A DNA stretch of 64,000 nt from the NCBI RefSeq assembly GCF_009928685.1, contig NZ_WWEO01000045.1, positions 682,001-746,000 of the forward strand, read 5' to 3'. The stretch comes from Mucilaginibacter agri (GTDB taxonomy: Bacteria > Bacteroidota > Bacteroidia > Sphingobacteriales > Sphingobacteriaceae). A program made the position numbers and the translations under genes. Below, piece after piece: positions 53,962-62,094 of the stretch (the stretch's first letter is position 1; each line of letters begins with the position of its first letter). The notes below the pieces were generated by a model. It did no database searches. It was not told the origin of the DNA and saw only the letters and a list, made by a program, of their open reading frames with translations.

Positions 53962-56415
53962 TTAGTCGTCGTCATCCTTTTTCTTCTTTTCCAGAATTAC
54001 GAAGGCGCTACGTTTGGGTGCGGGCATTACCGAACTTTCTCCTTTTACCGATTTCCAGATTACTTCATTCAAATCAAGATCAGGTGCCGCATCTTCTTTC
54101 AAAAAGTTAAAAGATTCAGAACGTTTACTGCTTTTGTTTACGGCAACATTACGCTGGTTTAAGTCCACCCGGGTAGGTTTGCACAGATATGGTGTAGCGT
54201 CCATTTTACTGGTAAAGCACTCATACATTGGCAACGCTGCCGCATCATATTGGCTCATTGGCGGAAGGCCCAAAATTAGCTCGATAGTTCGTAAGACGCC
54301 TGAAGTTGAATACATGCTATGTACAACCGCATCACGTTTCACGTAAGGCCCGGCCACAAAAACCGGCGAACGGTGAGCATCAATATGATCGGGCCCGTTT
54401 TGTGCATCATCCTCCAAAATAAATACAACAGACTCTTTCCATATCGGACTTTTAGACAGATGTTCGATCAACCTTCCGATAGCTAAATCGTTATCCGCTA
54501 CCGCAGCAATTGGTGTGTATTTACCTTTTTTCTGCCCGCTGGTATGGTCGTTAGAGATGCGGATAGTACTTAGTTGAGGGACGGCATTTGCCGTTACCAA
54601 GGAATCGAAATCGTGTTCCCAGGCATCAACCCTAACCTGATCTTTAATATCCAGGTTAAAACCCGGCGACTGTGGACACATGTGGCCTTGCAATGTTTTT
54701 AGGTTGGCATGGCCATAGTCGCCAAACTCGCCATAACTGCGATAACTTAGGCCCGCGCGTTTGCAATAATCCCAAATAAAGCCGTCGCGAGGGTAAGTTG
54801 CCTTACGGCCGCCCTCGTAATTGGTTGTACCTCCACGGGCCCCGTAACTGGTTGGCCAGGTTTTTTCTACTACATCCGTTGCGTAGGCAGCCATACTCCA
54901 GTTATGACCATCGGCGCTAACTTCCGCGTCTACGTAAAAGTTATCCATCAGTACAAATTCGTTTGCCAGCGCGTGGTGATTAGGTGTAATGCTATCGCCA
55001 AATAAGCACAGTGATTTATCGCCGTTTCCTTTGGGTAAATCGCCTAGGACCTGGTCGTACGTGCGGTTTTCTTTAATAATATAAAATACGTGCTTAATTG
55101 GTGATACTTCTCCTTGCTTACGCGGGATAGGGTTACCAGTTTCGCCTTCGGCGGTTATTGCTTTTTTATCGCTGAAAGGCGTATTGGCATATACCTGTTT
55201 AGTATATATTTTCAACTCATCATCTTTCGGCACATCAATAAAAGATAGCGTGCCTTTAAATAAACCAGCTATGTATTGCAGTCTGCTATTGGCTGTACTG
55301 CCTGTTTGGTAGCCGCTATTGTCTGCCTTAGATATGGGCTGAGGGCCTTGTGGGTTAGGTAACGATGTTTCGCCCTTACCATTAGTTACCAATATTTTAT
55401 TCCCCAATACTTTAACATTCGTCGGGTACCAACCTACCGGAATAAAGCCCTGGCTTTTGCTATTCCCCTGATTACTAACATCAAAAACAGCGAGGCAGTT
55501 ATTGTCTGCATTAGCTATGTAAAGCGTTTTCTCATTGGCGGATAAAGCAAGCCCGTTGGTAGTAGATCCGGTTAACTTAGTAGGATATAATGATGTCGAC
55601 ATGGTTTCGATAACCGTATTGGTTGCCGTGTTGATGATCGAAACAGAATTATCATTGGCGTTGGCAACGTACAATAATGTGCCCTTTTTATTCATCAATA
55701 GCTCGTTCGGATGACTACCCGTCTTGATACTCGCCGTAATGCTCTCAGATTCAGTACTCATTGCCACCACTTCCTCTCCGCCCCATAAAGATGCGTAAAG
55801 TGTTTTTTCATCGGGAGAGAGCACACAGCTGTAAGCAATAGTTGGAAGCTGAATTTTATTAATGATGCTGCTCTTTTTCAGGTCGATGATATAAATACTA
55901 CTATCCTCTTTGGTAACCGTATATAGCTTACTATTGTCTTTGTTAACCACCATTCCGGCGGGGCTCACTTTGCCTTTCGGCCATGGTTCGGCCAGCCTGA
56001 TCGTATCCGGGTTTTTCAGTTTATTATTCTTAATGCCAAAATTTAGGATACTGTTATCATTACCTGTCGATACATAAAGATTCTTTTCGTCACTGCTAAA
56101 GGCCAATCCGTACCACGATTTATCTAGCTGCCTTTCGTCCAGCTGTTTTTCATGTATAGGGTCTATTAGCTGTAATGATTGCGTGCTTTGCCCATTGTTG
56201 GTTATGGCAAGCATTTTGCCCGATGGGCTCAGTTGCATATTCAACGGCAAATCGCCCAATTGAATAGATCGTCCCGCTGGACTTAATTTCCAGCCGTTGG
56301 GTAATAATATCTGATTGGTTTGCTTTATTTTACCGGGAAACTGCGCCATTGCACCTCCGGCAAATATTGCCATCAGCGTAGCAACCAAACCTGTGTTTCT
56401 GAATAAGTTATTCAT
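53962..56415 (-). CDS. Fusion of YncE-like beta propeller and phosphoesterase (alkaline phosphatase-like)
   Basis: An 817-residue secreted protein. A signal peptide (ending A-M-A-Q) is followed by a seven-bladed YncE-type beta propeller (about 40-390), recognisable by repeats such as L-Y-V-S-T-G-N-D-N-S, L-Y-V-A-N-A-N-D-N-S-V-S-I-I-N and L-Y-I-A-N-A-D-N-N. A phosphoesterase-family domain (about 435-765) has I-I-K-E-N-R-T-Y-D-Q near the metal/nucleophile site, D-N-F-Y-V-D-A-E-V-S-A-D-G-H-N-W, and the metal motif E-D-D-A-Q-N-G-P-D-H-I-D-A-H-R near 690. The fold is that of phospholipase C/acid phosphatase AcpA relatives. The C-terminus ends in a Lys/Asp-rich tail. The substrate is unknown; phosphate scavenging is plausible. 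Confidence 0.92.
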   Translation of the reverse strand: MNNLFRNTGLVATLMAIFAGGAMAQFPGKIKQTNQILLPNGWKLSPAGRSIQLGDLPLNMQLSPSGKMLAITNNGQSTQSLQLIDPIHEKQLDERQLDKSWYGLAFSSDEKNLYVSTGNDNSILNFGIKNNKLKNPDTIRLAEPWPKGKVSPAGMVVNKDNSKLYTVTKEDSSIYIIDLKKSSIINKIQLPTIAYSCVLSPDEKTLYASLWGGEEVVAMSTESESITASIKTGSHPNELLMNKKGTLLYVANANDNSVSIINTATNTVIETMSTSLYPTKLTGSTTNGLALSANEKTLYIANADNNCLAVFDVSNQGNSKSQGFIPVGWYPTNVKVLGNKILVTNGKGETSLPNPQGPQPISKADNSGYQTGSTANSRLQYIAGLFKGTLSFIDVPKDDELKIYTKQVYANTPFSDKKAITAEGETGNPIPRKQGEVSPIKHVFYIIKENRTYDQVLGDLPKGNGDKSLCLFGDSITPNHHALANEFVLMDNFYVDAEVSADGHNWSMAAYATDVVEKTWPTSYGARGGTTNYEGGRKATYPRDGFIWDYCKRAGLSYRSYGEFGDYGHANLKTLQGHMCPQSPGFNLDIKDQVRVDAWEHDFDSLVTANAVPQLSTIRISNDHTSGQKKGKYTPIAAVADNDLAIGRLIEHLSKSPIWKESVVFILEDDAQNGPDHIDAHRSPVFVAGPYVKRDAVVHSMYSTSGVLRTIELILGLPPMSQYDAAALPMYECFTSKMDATPYLCKPTRVDLNQRNVAVNKSSKRSESFNFLKEDAAPDLDLNEVIWKSVKGESSVMPAPKRSAFVILEKKKKDDDD

Positions 56416-56571
56416 ATAATAAATGTACAGACTATAATTTTATTGATGTAGTTATGGTTCGGTTTAACTGGAAACAAAACCATCGGGTAAATGTCAACAG
56501 TGCCTGTGATGTATTTATTAATTCAATGTTAAGTATATATCAATCCAGTGTTTTGTTACGTTGATGCCAAT

Positions 56572-56601
56572 AAAAAAAGCATCCCCTTCAGGATGCTTTT
56601 C
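56572..56601 (-). terminator. Intrinsic terminator after DUF1223 gene
   Basis: AAAAGCATCC and GGATGCTTTT enclose a six-base loop; on the minus strand a T run follows. It lies about 70 bases after the stop of the gene at 56671. Confidence 0.88.
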
Positions 56602-56670
56602 AACTAATTATTCTGGGATATAATTAGTTAAACTACTCTACTTAAATACAAGGAATAAAGTTTATTTGAG

Positions 56671-57450
56671 TTAAAGACTAGTTTGTTTCGCATTTTTGTC
56701 AAGATTCAAAGCAGTGGCCGAAGTTACAGCCAGGCTCTTGTGATTTTGGGTGTAAACGATCAGTTTTAATGATTTGTCTTTTAATTCGCCAGGTATATCA
56801 ATACTAAGCTTACCGAAAGTGTTTTTAAGCGGCGAAGACACAAATTGCCTTACAATATTTACATGTCGCAAGGTATGTCCATTATTTTCACCAGCTTTTA
56901 CTGCCGAAGAGTCTTCGCTCTGAACCAGGGCAACATTGAGAATATCTTTCTTATCAAAACCCTCCGATACAAAAGTTATGTCGGCCTGTTCATCTCTTAC
57001 TATAACATTATATTCAATGGATAAAGATTTCTGATCTTTTTTTAATGCCTCATCTATTGCATAATGCACTTTGGCTTTGTCAGATCCAATTAACTGTTGT
57101 TTTCCGTTCACTATCATTTGGGGCGTGTATGTTTGTGATTGCAGGGCAGTACAATAAGCATTTTGTCGCTTGGTGTAGGCCGGATTACTATATTTATCTT
57201 TCCAGCCAAGTTTGTCCCAATAATCAACATGGAATTCCATTACATATACGTTATTTGCCGGATAGTCTTTTTCGAGTGTTTTTAATAATGCATCAGCAGG
57301 CGGGCAGCTCGAGCAACCTTCGGAAGTAAATAGTTCGCACACTGCAAAGCCACCATCGCTCCCTGTAAACTTTGCAGTAAGCTGTGGTGGATTGGTTTGA
57401 GCACAAGCTATAGTGTTCAATAAGCCCAACAATAAAATCATCCTTTTCAT
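56671..57450 (-). CDS. DUF1223 secreted thioredoxin-like protein
   Basis: A 259-residue exported protein. The N-terminus has a signal with T-I-A-C16-A-Q, which could be a weak lipobox or a simple cleavage site. The DUF1223 core follows: V-C-E-L-F-T-S-E-G-C46-S-S-C49-P-P-A-D, then V-Y-V-M-E-F-H-V-D-Y-W-D-K-L-G-W and Q-T-Y-T-P-Q-M-I-V-N-G. The C-x-x-C in a thioredoxin-like fold suggests redox activity, although the family has no proven role. It shares the minus strand with the small membrane-protein gene 24 or so bases upstream and is probably co-transcribed with it. Confidence 0.9.
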   Translation of the reverse strand: MKRMILLLGLLNTIACAQTNPPQLTAKFTGSDGGFAVCELFTSEGCSSCPPADALLKTLEKDYPANNVYVMEFHVDYWDKLGWKDKYSNPAYTKRQNAYCTALQSQTYTPQMIVNGKQQLIGSDKAKVHYAIDEALKKDQKSLSIEYNVIVRDEQADITFVSEGFDKKDILNVALVQSEDSSAVKAGENNGHTLRHVNIVRQFVSSPLKNTFGKLSIDIPGELKDKSLKLIVYTQNHKSLAVTSATALNLDKNAKQTSL

Positions 57451-57461
57451 AAAAATCGGTT

Positions 57462-57974
57462 TTATAGGTTCTTAGAGCTGATGGGTTTAGTATTATAGTA
57501 TTTTGATGCCATAAGCGTTATCGGCAAGGCGATGCAAAATATTAAGATAACAGCGTTTACAATTGCCGGTTGTGCATGTATGCCACGCCAGCCGATACGG
57601 GTTAGCGGCACTGCTATCAAATTCATTACCGACCATACAAAAAGGCCATATAGGATACAGTTTATAACTACGCTCCGTTTTAGAAACGCTAAGCGTGGGT
57701 ATAAATAGAAATAAAACCTGGTAAATACCAGGGCTATCAGATAATGGATAATTAAACCTTGCAGTACCATATCAGAACCACCGCTAAAAGCGGCCTTTCC
57801 GTAAAGCGAACTAGCTACAAATTTAAATACACCTGCGCCGTTTCCGCCGGCAAGAATGAAGGTAGCGGCCAGGGCATCCATAGTACCGGCTAAAAGCCAT
57901 GTTACGAATATAACAAGTATAAATCCCTTGTCAGTTGTTTTGTTTAATGTGTGATAATTGGTACGTATTTCCAT
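57462..57974 (-). CDS. Small four-helix membrane protein of unknown function
   Basis: About 170 residues from ATG at 57974, giving M-E-I-R-T-N-Y-H. Another ATG lies six codons upstream (57992), and the frame is open to 58043, but that extension runs through a terminator-like hairpin and looks non-coding. Four hydrophobic segments are visible (about 18-42, 75-95, 103-125, 140-160). The second lies after a G-G-S-D-M-V-L-Q-G-L-I-I-H-Y-L stretch. I do not recognise the family. It precedes the DUF1223 gene by 11 bases, so the two likely form an operon; a membrane redox or transport partner is possible but not supported by any motif. Confidence 0.8.
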   Translation of the reverse strand: MEIRTNYHTLNKTTDKGFILVIFVTWLLAGTMDALAATFILAGGNGAGVFKFVASSLYGKAAFSGGSDMVLQGLIIHYLIALVFTRFYFYLYPRLAFLKRSVVINCILYGLFVWSVMNLIAVPLTRIGWRGIHAQPAIVNAVILIFCIALPITLMASKYYNTKPISSKNL

Positions 57975-57999
57975 GTTTACTTTAATTGGCATGTCTGCT

Positions 58000-58039
58000 A
58001 AAAAAGGGAGCAAGAGCGCTCTCACCCTCCCCTGCTCCC
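58000..58039 (-). terminator. Terminator-like nested hairpin in leader of small membrane-protein gene
   Basis: On the minus strand, GGGAGCA and TGCTCCC form the outer stem, with an inner AGAGCGCTCT palindrome, and TTTTTT follows at once. It lies 8-26 bases before the possible start codons of the gene at 57462. No gene lies upstream on this strand, so it would act on the leader RNA itself. Confidence 0.6.
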
Positions 58040-58495
58040 ACAACTTGAACCTCTATCAGTTAACGGTTAACATAAGTAAGTTATAAAGCATTGCAGAGCG
58101 GTAAAAACATTGTAGACCATAACGCGCTACCTCCCCACAGTAAGCTGGTATAGAATACTTTTTGGTATTCATATATTTAAATGAACCATTAATAGGTAAA
58201 AGGTTGTAATCTGTAATATCCCAACACAAGAAAAGGCCCCCTCGCGAAGCCTTTCCTTGTTAAAATCTAACTTACTGACTCAACAGATTCTCCGCACGAA
58301 AAACTGTTATAAACAAATATTTAAACTTGGCCACTCATTTAACAGCATAGCCGCTATAAGCATGTTTATTAGCCATAGATACCTGTTAACCAAAGCGGTG
58401 TAACAAACGTATACCACAAAGTGCCGTTTATATACCCATGGGCACCATTGATATTATTATTGATTTTTTGCCGAAATAATGCCGAACTTCAAACA
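58040..58495. other. Intergenic region with imperfect hairpin at 58226-58260
   Basis: It holds the divergent promoters of the membrane-protein gene and the two-component genes. An imperfect hairpin at 58226-58260 (AAGAAAAGGC against GCCTTTCCTT, one mismatch, 12-base loop) has the look of a Bacteroidota terminator or leader structure. I see no credible gene in it, although the kinase frame remains open back to a GTG at 58421. Confidence 0.45.
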
Positions 58496-59563
58496 GTGAA
58501 GAGTAAGTTTTACAGGCACCTTTTATTCTGGTTTGCCTATTGTATTCAGGGAACTTGGTTTGAATATGCATGGATACATGATATGTTCCCACCTAATAAA
58601 CATTGGCACGTTTGGGGCTTTGCCATTTTATTTAATTTGGCAGTTTTACCAGCTAAAATGGCCTTCTCGTACTATTTAATGAATTTTACGGTAAGCGATC
58701 TGCTAATTAAAAAAGAGCCGGTTTTTAAGGTGGTATGTAAAATTATAGTGGCTGCCATGGTGGCCATATTTATCTATCGTTTGGGTAGATACTACATTGT
58801 TAACCCATTATTATATCCTACCACCAAATACGTTTTCTCCGATAACCTGGGTGTTACCATTTTGCTATCAGCTATTTTCGATATTGGCTACGTGAGTGCG
58901 CTGGCCGTAGCTTTAAAGCTATTCAGGATGCAGATCCATCACCTAAAAAATGAGAAACACCTGGTGAAAGACAAGCTCGAAACGGAGCTAAAATTTTTGA
59001 AGAACCAGATCAACCCTCATTTTCTTTTTAATACGCTGAATAACATTTACGGTCTGGCTCGTAAAAAATCTGACCAGGCACCGGATGTGGTATTAAAGTT
59101 ATCTAAACTACTGCGGTTTATGCTTTACGAGTCGGGTAAGGATGCAATTACCATCTCGGAGGAATTGCGTATTCTGGAAGATTATGTTGAACTGGAAAGA
59201 ATCAGATACAACAACCGGCTGCAGATTTCATTTGAAAAGGAGATTGACAACTGCGACCAGAAAATTACCCCATTGATCCTGCTTCCTTTTGTTGAAAATG
59301 CCTTTAAACATGGACTGAGCGAAACTACGGGCAATACCAGCATAGCCATAAATGTAAGCTTAAAAGAAGGCTATTTAAACTTTAGCGTATACAACACACA
59401 GGATTATAATAACAATAGTGAAGTAACCGAGAAGATTGGATTAAGCAACGTAAGGCGACAATTAGAACTGATGTATAAACAGTTTTCGTTACAATTGCAT
59501 AACCTGTCTGATAGCTTTAACGTAAACCTTGAGGTAAATTTAAACAGCCATGGAACAATATAA
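58496..59563 (+). CDS. LytS-type sensor histidine kinase
   Basis: A membrane histidine kinase of the LytS/YehU family. The preferred start is GTG at 58496 (V-K-S-K-F-Y-R-H-L-L-F-W), which matches how these proteins begin; the frame also opens at GTG 58421, adding 25 hydrophobic residues of doubtful value. Four membrane segments precede a short coiled coil. The kinase core has the phospho-acceptor His in Q-I-N-P-H-F-L-F-N-T-L-N-N (about residue 175), the D-Y-V-E-L-E-R-I-R-Y motif, and P-F-V-E-N-A-F-K-H-G as N box. It overlaps the response-regulator gene by 14 bases, an obligate pair. Confidence 0.92.
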   Translation: MKSKFYRHLLFWFAYCIQGTWFEYAWIHDMFPPNKHWHVWGFAILFNLAVLPAKMAFSYYLMNFTVSDLLIKKEPVFKVVCKIIVAAMVAIFIYRLGRYYIVNPLLYPTTKYVFSDNLGVTILLSAIFDIGYVSALAVALKLFRMQIHHLKNEKHLVKDKLETELKFLKNQINPHFLFNTLNNIYGLARKKSDQAPDVVLKLSKLLRFMLYESGKDAITISEELRILEDYVELERIRYNNRLQISFEKEIDNCDQKITPLILLPFVENAFKHGLSETTGNTSIAINVSLKEGYLNFSVYNTQDYNNNSEVTEKIGLSNVRRQLELMYKQFSLQLHNLSDSFNVNLEVNLNSHGTI

Positions 59564-60266
59564 CTGCATCATTATTGAAGATGAGCCGCTTGCTGCCGAG
59601 ATTTTGCAGGATTATATTGCCGATATACCATTTTTGTCGTTAAAAAAAACTTATAGCGATGCCATCCATGCGCTCGACGACCTGCGCTCCAACGATATTG
59701 ATCTCATTTTTTTAGATATCAATTTACCTAAGCTAAAAGGGCTCGAGTTTATTCAAACACTCAAAAACCCGCCGCATATTATTATCACTACTGCCTACCA
59801 CGAATATGCCTTGCAGGGTTACGACCTGAATATTGTAGATTACCTGTTAAAGCCCATTGAGTTCAGCAGATTTTTACGGGCAATTAATAAGCTTAAATTG
59901 CTTGCCTCGGCCAAAACGGTAGCCTCATCGGTGTACATTCCTGGCAGCAAGGATTATATGTTTGTTAACACCGGTAAAAAAAAGGTTAAGATCCATTTTC
60001 AGGATATACTTTACATTGAGAGCCTAAAAGAATATGTGCGCATTTTTACCGCGGATAAAACGGTTACTACCAAATTTCAACTAGGTCAAATAGAGGCTCA
60101 ATTACCAAAATCAGAGTTTCTGCGTATCCATCGCTCTTTTATGATAGCCAAAGAAAAAATCGATGCCTATACCAGCACCGATGTAGAAATTGGAACGAAA
60201 CAACTTCCTATAGGCAGAAGCTACAAAGAACTCGTAATGAACATCTTAGAACACAGCGAAAAGTAA
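59550..60266 (+). CDS. LytTR-family response regulator
   Basis: A 238-residue response regulator. The receiver domain (about 5-120) has the acidic pair E10-D11, phospho-acceptor D56 in F-L-D-I-N-L-P, a Thr in T-T-A-Y, and the late lysine in L-L-K-P-I. A LytTR DNA-binding domain follows (about 135-235) with I-L-Y-I-E-S-L-K-E-Y-V-R-I and F-L-R-I-H-R-S-F-M-I-A. It is phosphorylated by the kinase encoded just upstream. The target genes are unknown; the flanking operons are candidates. Confidence 0.94.
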   Translation: MEQYNCIIIEDEPLAAEILQDYIADIPFLSLKKTYSDAIHALDDLRSNDIDLIFLDINLPKLKGLEFIQTLKNPPHIIITTAYHEYALQGYDLNIVDYLLKPIEFSRFLRAINKLKLLASAKTVASSVYIPGSKDYMFVNTGKKKVKIHFQDILYIESLKEYVRIFTADKTVTTKFQLGQIEAQLPKSEFLRIHRSFMIAKEKIDAYTSTDVEIGTKQLPIGRSYKELVMNILEHSEK

Positions 60267-60352
60267 CAAACCTTCGTCTCGCTTTTCCACTTTCATCCCA
60301 AACAAAATAAATCGGTGATAATATTTTGAATTGTCGCGATTAATTAGACTTT

Positions 60353-60390
60353 TGTATAAAAATACTATGCATGCATAGTATTTTTATACA
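60353..60390. promoter_or_regulatory. 38-bp perfect palindrome upstream of leucine-catabolism operon
   Basis: The half TGTATAAAAATACTATGCA (60353-60371) is followed directly by its exact complement. The centre is ATGCATGCAT. It lies 87 bases after the response-regulator stop and 56 bases before the mccB start. The AT-rich symmetry without a T run beyond the stem fits an operator for a dimeric repressor at least as well as a terminator. Which of the two it is cannot be decided from sequence. Confidence 0.65.
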
Positions 60391-60445
60391 GCAACCGAAC
60401 ACTTTCGACTGTAAACCAATTATATACTTAGTATAAACTTCTTCT

Positions 60446-62041
60446 ATGGATACACTACTGAAGGACTTGGCCAGCAGGCTACAGACCGTTAAGCTTGGTG
60501 GCGGACTAAAGAAAATTGAGGCGCACCAAAAAAAGGGCAAGCTAACTGCAAGGGAAAGAATAGATTATTTAATTGATCCCGGAACCGAGCTGTTAGAAGT
60601 TGGTGCTTTTGCAGGCGACGGTATGTATGCAGAAGAAGGAGGCTGCCCAGGCGGCGGCGTGGTAACCGTTATGGGCTATGTTGCGAAACGAATGTGCGTT
60701 ATCGTATCAAACGATGCTACCGTTAAGGCCGGCGCATGGTTTCCCATTACGGCTAAGAAAATATTACGCGCACAGGAAATAGCCATGGAAAACCATTTAC
60801 CAATTATTTATCTGGTAGATAGTGCCGGTGTTTATTTGCCGCTGCAGGATGAGGTATTTCCTGATAAAGAGCACTTTGGCCGCATATTTCGCAACAATGC
60901 AAAAATGTCGTCGATGGGTGTTGTGCAGGTTTCGGCTATTATGGGCAGTTGTGTAGCGGGCGGGGCATATTTACCCATTATGTCTGATTATGCCTTTATC
61001 GTAGAGGGAACCGGATCGGTGTTTTTGGCCGGATCGTATCTGGTAAAATCGTCCATTGGCGAAGAGGTAGATAATGAGACGCTCGGCGGTGCAAGTACCC
61101 ATTCAGAGATCTCGGGTGTAACAGACAACAAATATCCCGATGAGGCCTCCTGTTTGGATGCGATACGTAACGTGTTTGATAAGTTAGGACATCAAAATAC
61201 CTCGGGTTTCGATCGCGTAGCCCCTTTTCCACCTAAAAAAGATCCCGAAGAAATTTCGACGATATTACCGCAAGACCGCACCAAGCCTTATGATATGCTG
61301 GAGATTATTGACCGATTGGTCGACAACTCCGAATTTGAGCAATACAAAGAACTTTATGGTCAAACACTGCTCTGTGGCTTGGCACGCATCAACGGCTGGG
61401 CTGTTGGTATTGTAGCTAACCAGCGCAAAGTAGTAAAATCTAAAAAAGGCGAAATGCAAATGGGTGGCGTTATCTACTCAGACTCGGCAGACAAGGCGGC
61501 CCGTTTTATTATGAACTGCAATCAGCAAAAGATCCCGCTGGTGTTTTTGCAGGATGTATCCGGATTTATGGTGGGCAGCCGGTCTGAGCATGGCGGCATT
61601 ATTAAAGATGGTGCCAAAATGGTATCGGCTATGGCTAATTCAGTTGTTCCCAAGTTCACTTTTATTATCGGTAACTCCTATGGCGCAGGCAACTATGCCA
61701 TGTGCGGTAAGGCTTATGACCCGAGATTGATCTACTTGTGGGTAACCGGGCAAATGGCCGTTATGAGTGGGGCATCTGCCGGTAAAACTTTACTACAGAT
61801 ACAAGAAGCAGCGCTAAAATCTAAGGGCGTTGAGATTAGTACGGAACAAGAAAAGGCTTTACTGGATAAGATCACTAATAAATACAACGAACAATTGAGC
61901 CCATACTACGCCGCAGCACGGCTTTGGGTAGATGGTGTAATTGATCCGTTGGAAACCCGGAAGATTATCTCAATGGGTATCGAAGCGGCTAATCATGCAC
62001 CCATAACCGAACGATATAATGTGGGTGTGATTCAAACTTAA
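60446..62041 (+). CDS. mccB: Methylcrotonyl-CoA carboxylase, carboxyltransferase (beta) subunit
   Basis: A 531-residue biotin-dependent acyl-CoA carboxylase beta chain that moves CO2 from carboxybiotin to 3-methylcrotonyl-CoA in leucine breakdown. The N-terminal half has T-A-R-E-R-I, L-V-D-S-A-G-V-Y-L-P-L-Q-D-E-V-F-P-D, H-F-G-R-I-F-R-N-N-A-K-M-S and G-S-C-V-A-G-G-A-Y-L-P-I-M-S-D. The C-terminal half has F-L-Q-D-V-S-G-F-M-V-G and G-N-S-Y-G-A-G-N-Y-A-M-C-G. The L-P-x-Q-x-E-V-F-P-D and F-x-N-x-A-x-M-S wording is that of MCC rather than propionyl-CoA carboxylase. The biotin-carrying alpha chain is not adjacent. The operon context (acyl-CoA dehydrogenase, HMG-CoA lyase) supports the call. Confidence 0.93.
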   Translation: MDTLLKDLASRLQTVKLGGGLKKIEAHQKKGKLTARERIDYLIDPGTELLEVGAFAGDGMYAEEGGCPGGGVVTVMGYVAKRMCVIVSNDATVKAGAWFPITAKKILRAQEIAMENHLPIIYLVDSAGVYLPLQDEVFPDKEHFGRIFRNNAKMSSMGVVQVSAIMGSCVAGGAYLPIMSDYAFIVEGTGSVFLAGSYLVKSSIGEEVDNETLGGASTHSEISGVTDNKYPDEASCLDAIRNVFDKLGHQNTSGFDRVAPFPPKKDPEEISTILPQDRTKPYDMLEIIDRLVDNSEFEQYKELYGQTLLCGLARINGWAVGIVANQRKVVKSKKGEMQMGGVIYSDSADKAARFIMNCNQQKIPLVFLQDVSGFMVGSRSEHGGIIKDGAKMVSAMANSVVPKFTFIIGNSYGAGNYAMCGKAYDPRLIYLWVTGQMAVMSGASAGKTLLQIQEAALKSKGVEISTEQEKALLDKITNKYNEQLSPYYAAARLWVDGVIDPLETRKIISMGIEAANHAPITERYNVGVIQT

Positions 62042-62094
62042 ACTGGTGCACTTTTAAATATCTCCCAATTGTAACCATTATAAAAAGCTAAATT

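Noticed and set aside
53904-54346. Overlapping plus-strand frames after the permease gene
   Set aside because: They run through the terminator and antisense to the C-terminal part of the phosphoesterase, whose domain content is clear.
57975-58043. N-terminal extension of the small membrane protein
   Set aside because: The extension is translated from a GC-rich hairpin with a T run and starts with residues unlike a membrane-protein start.
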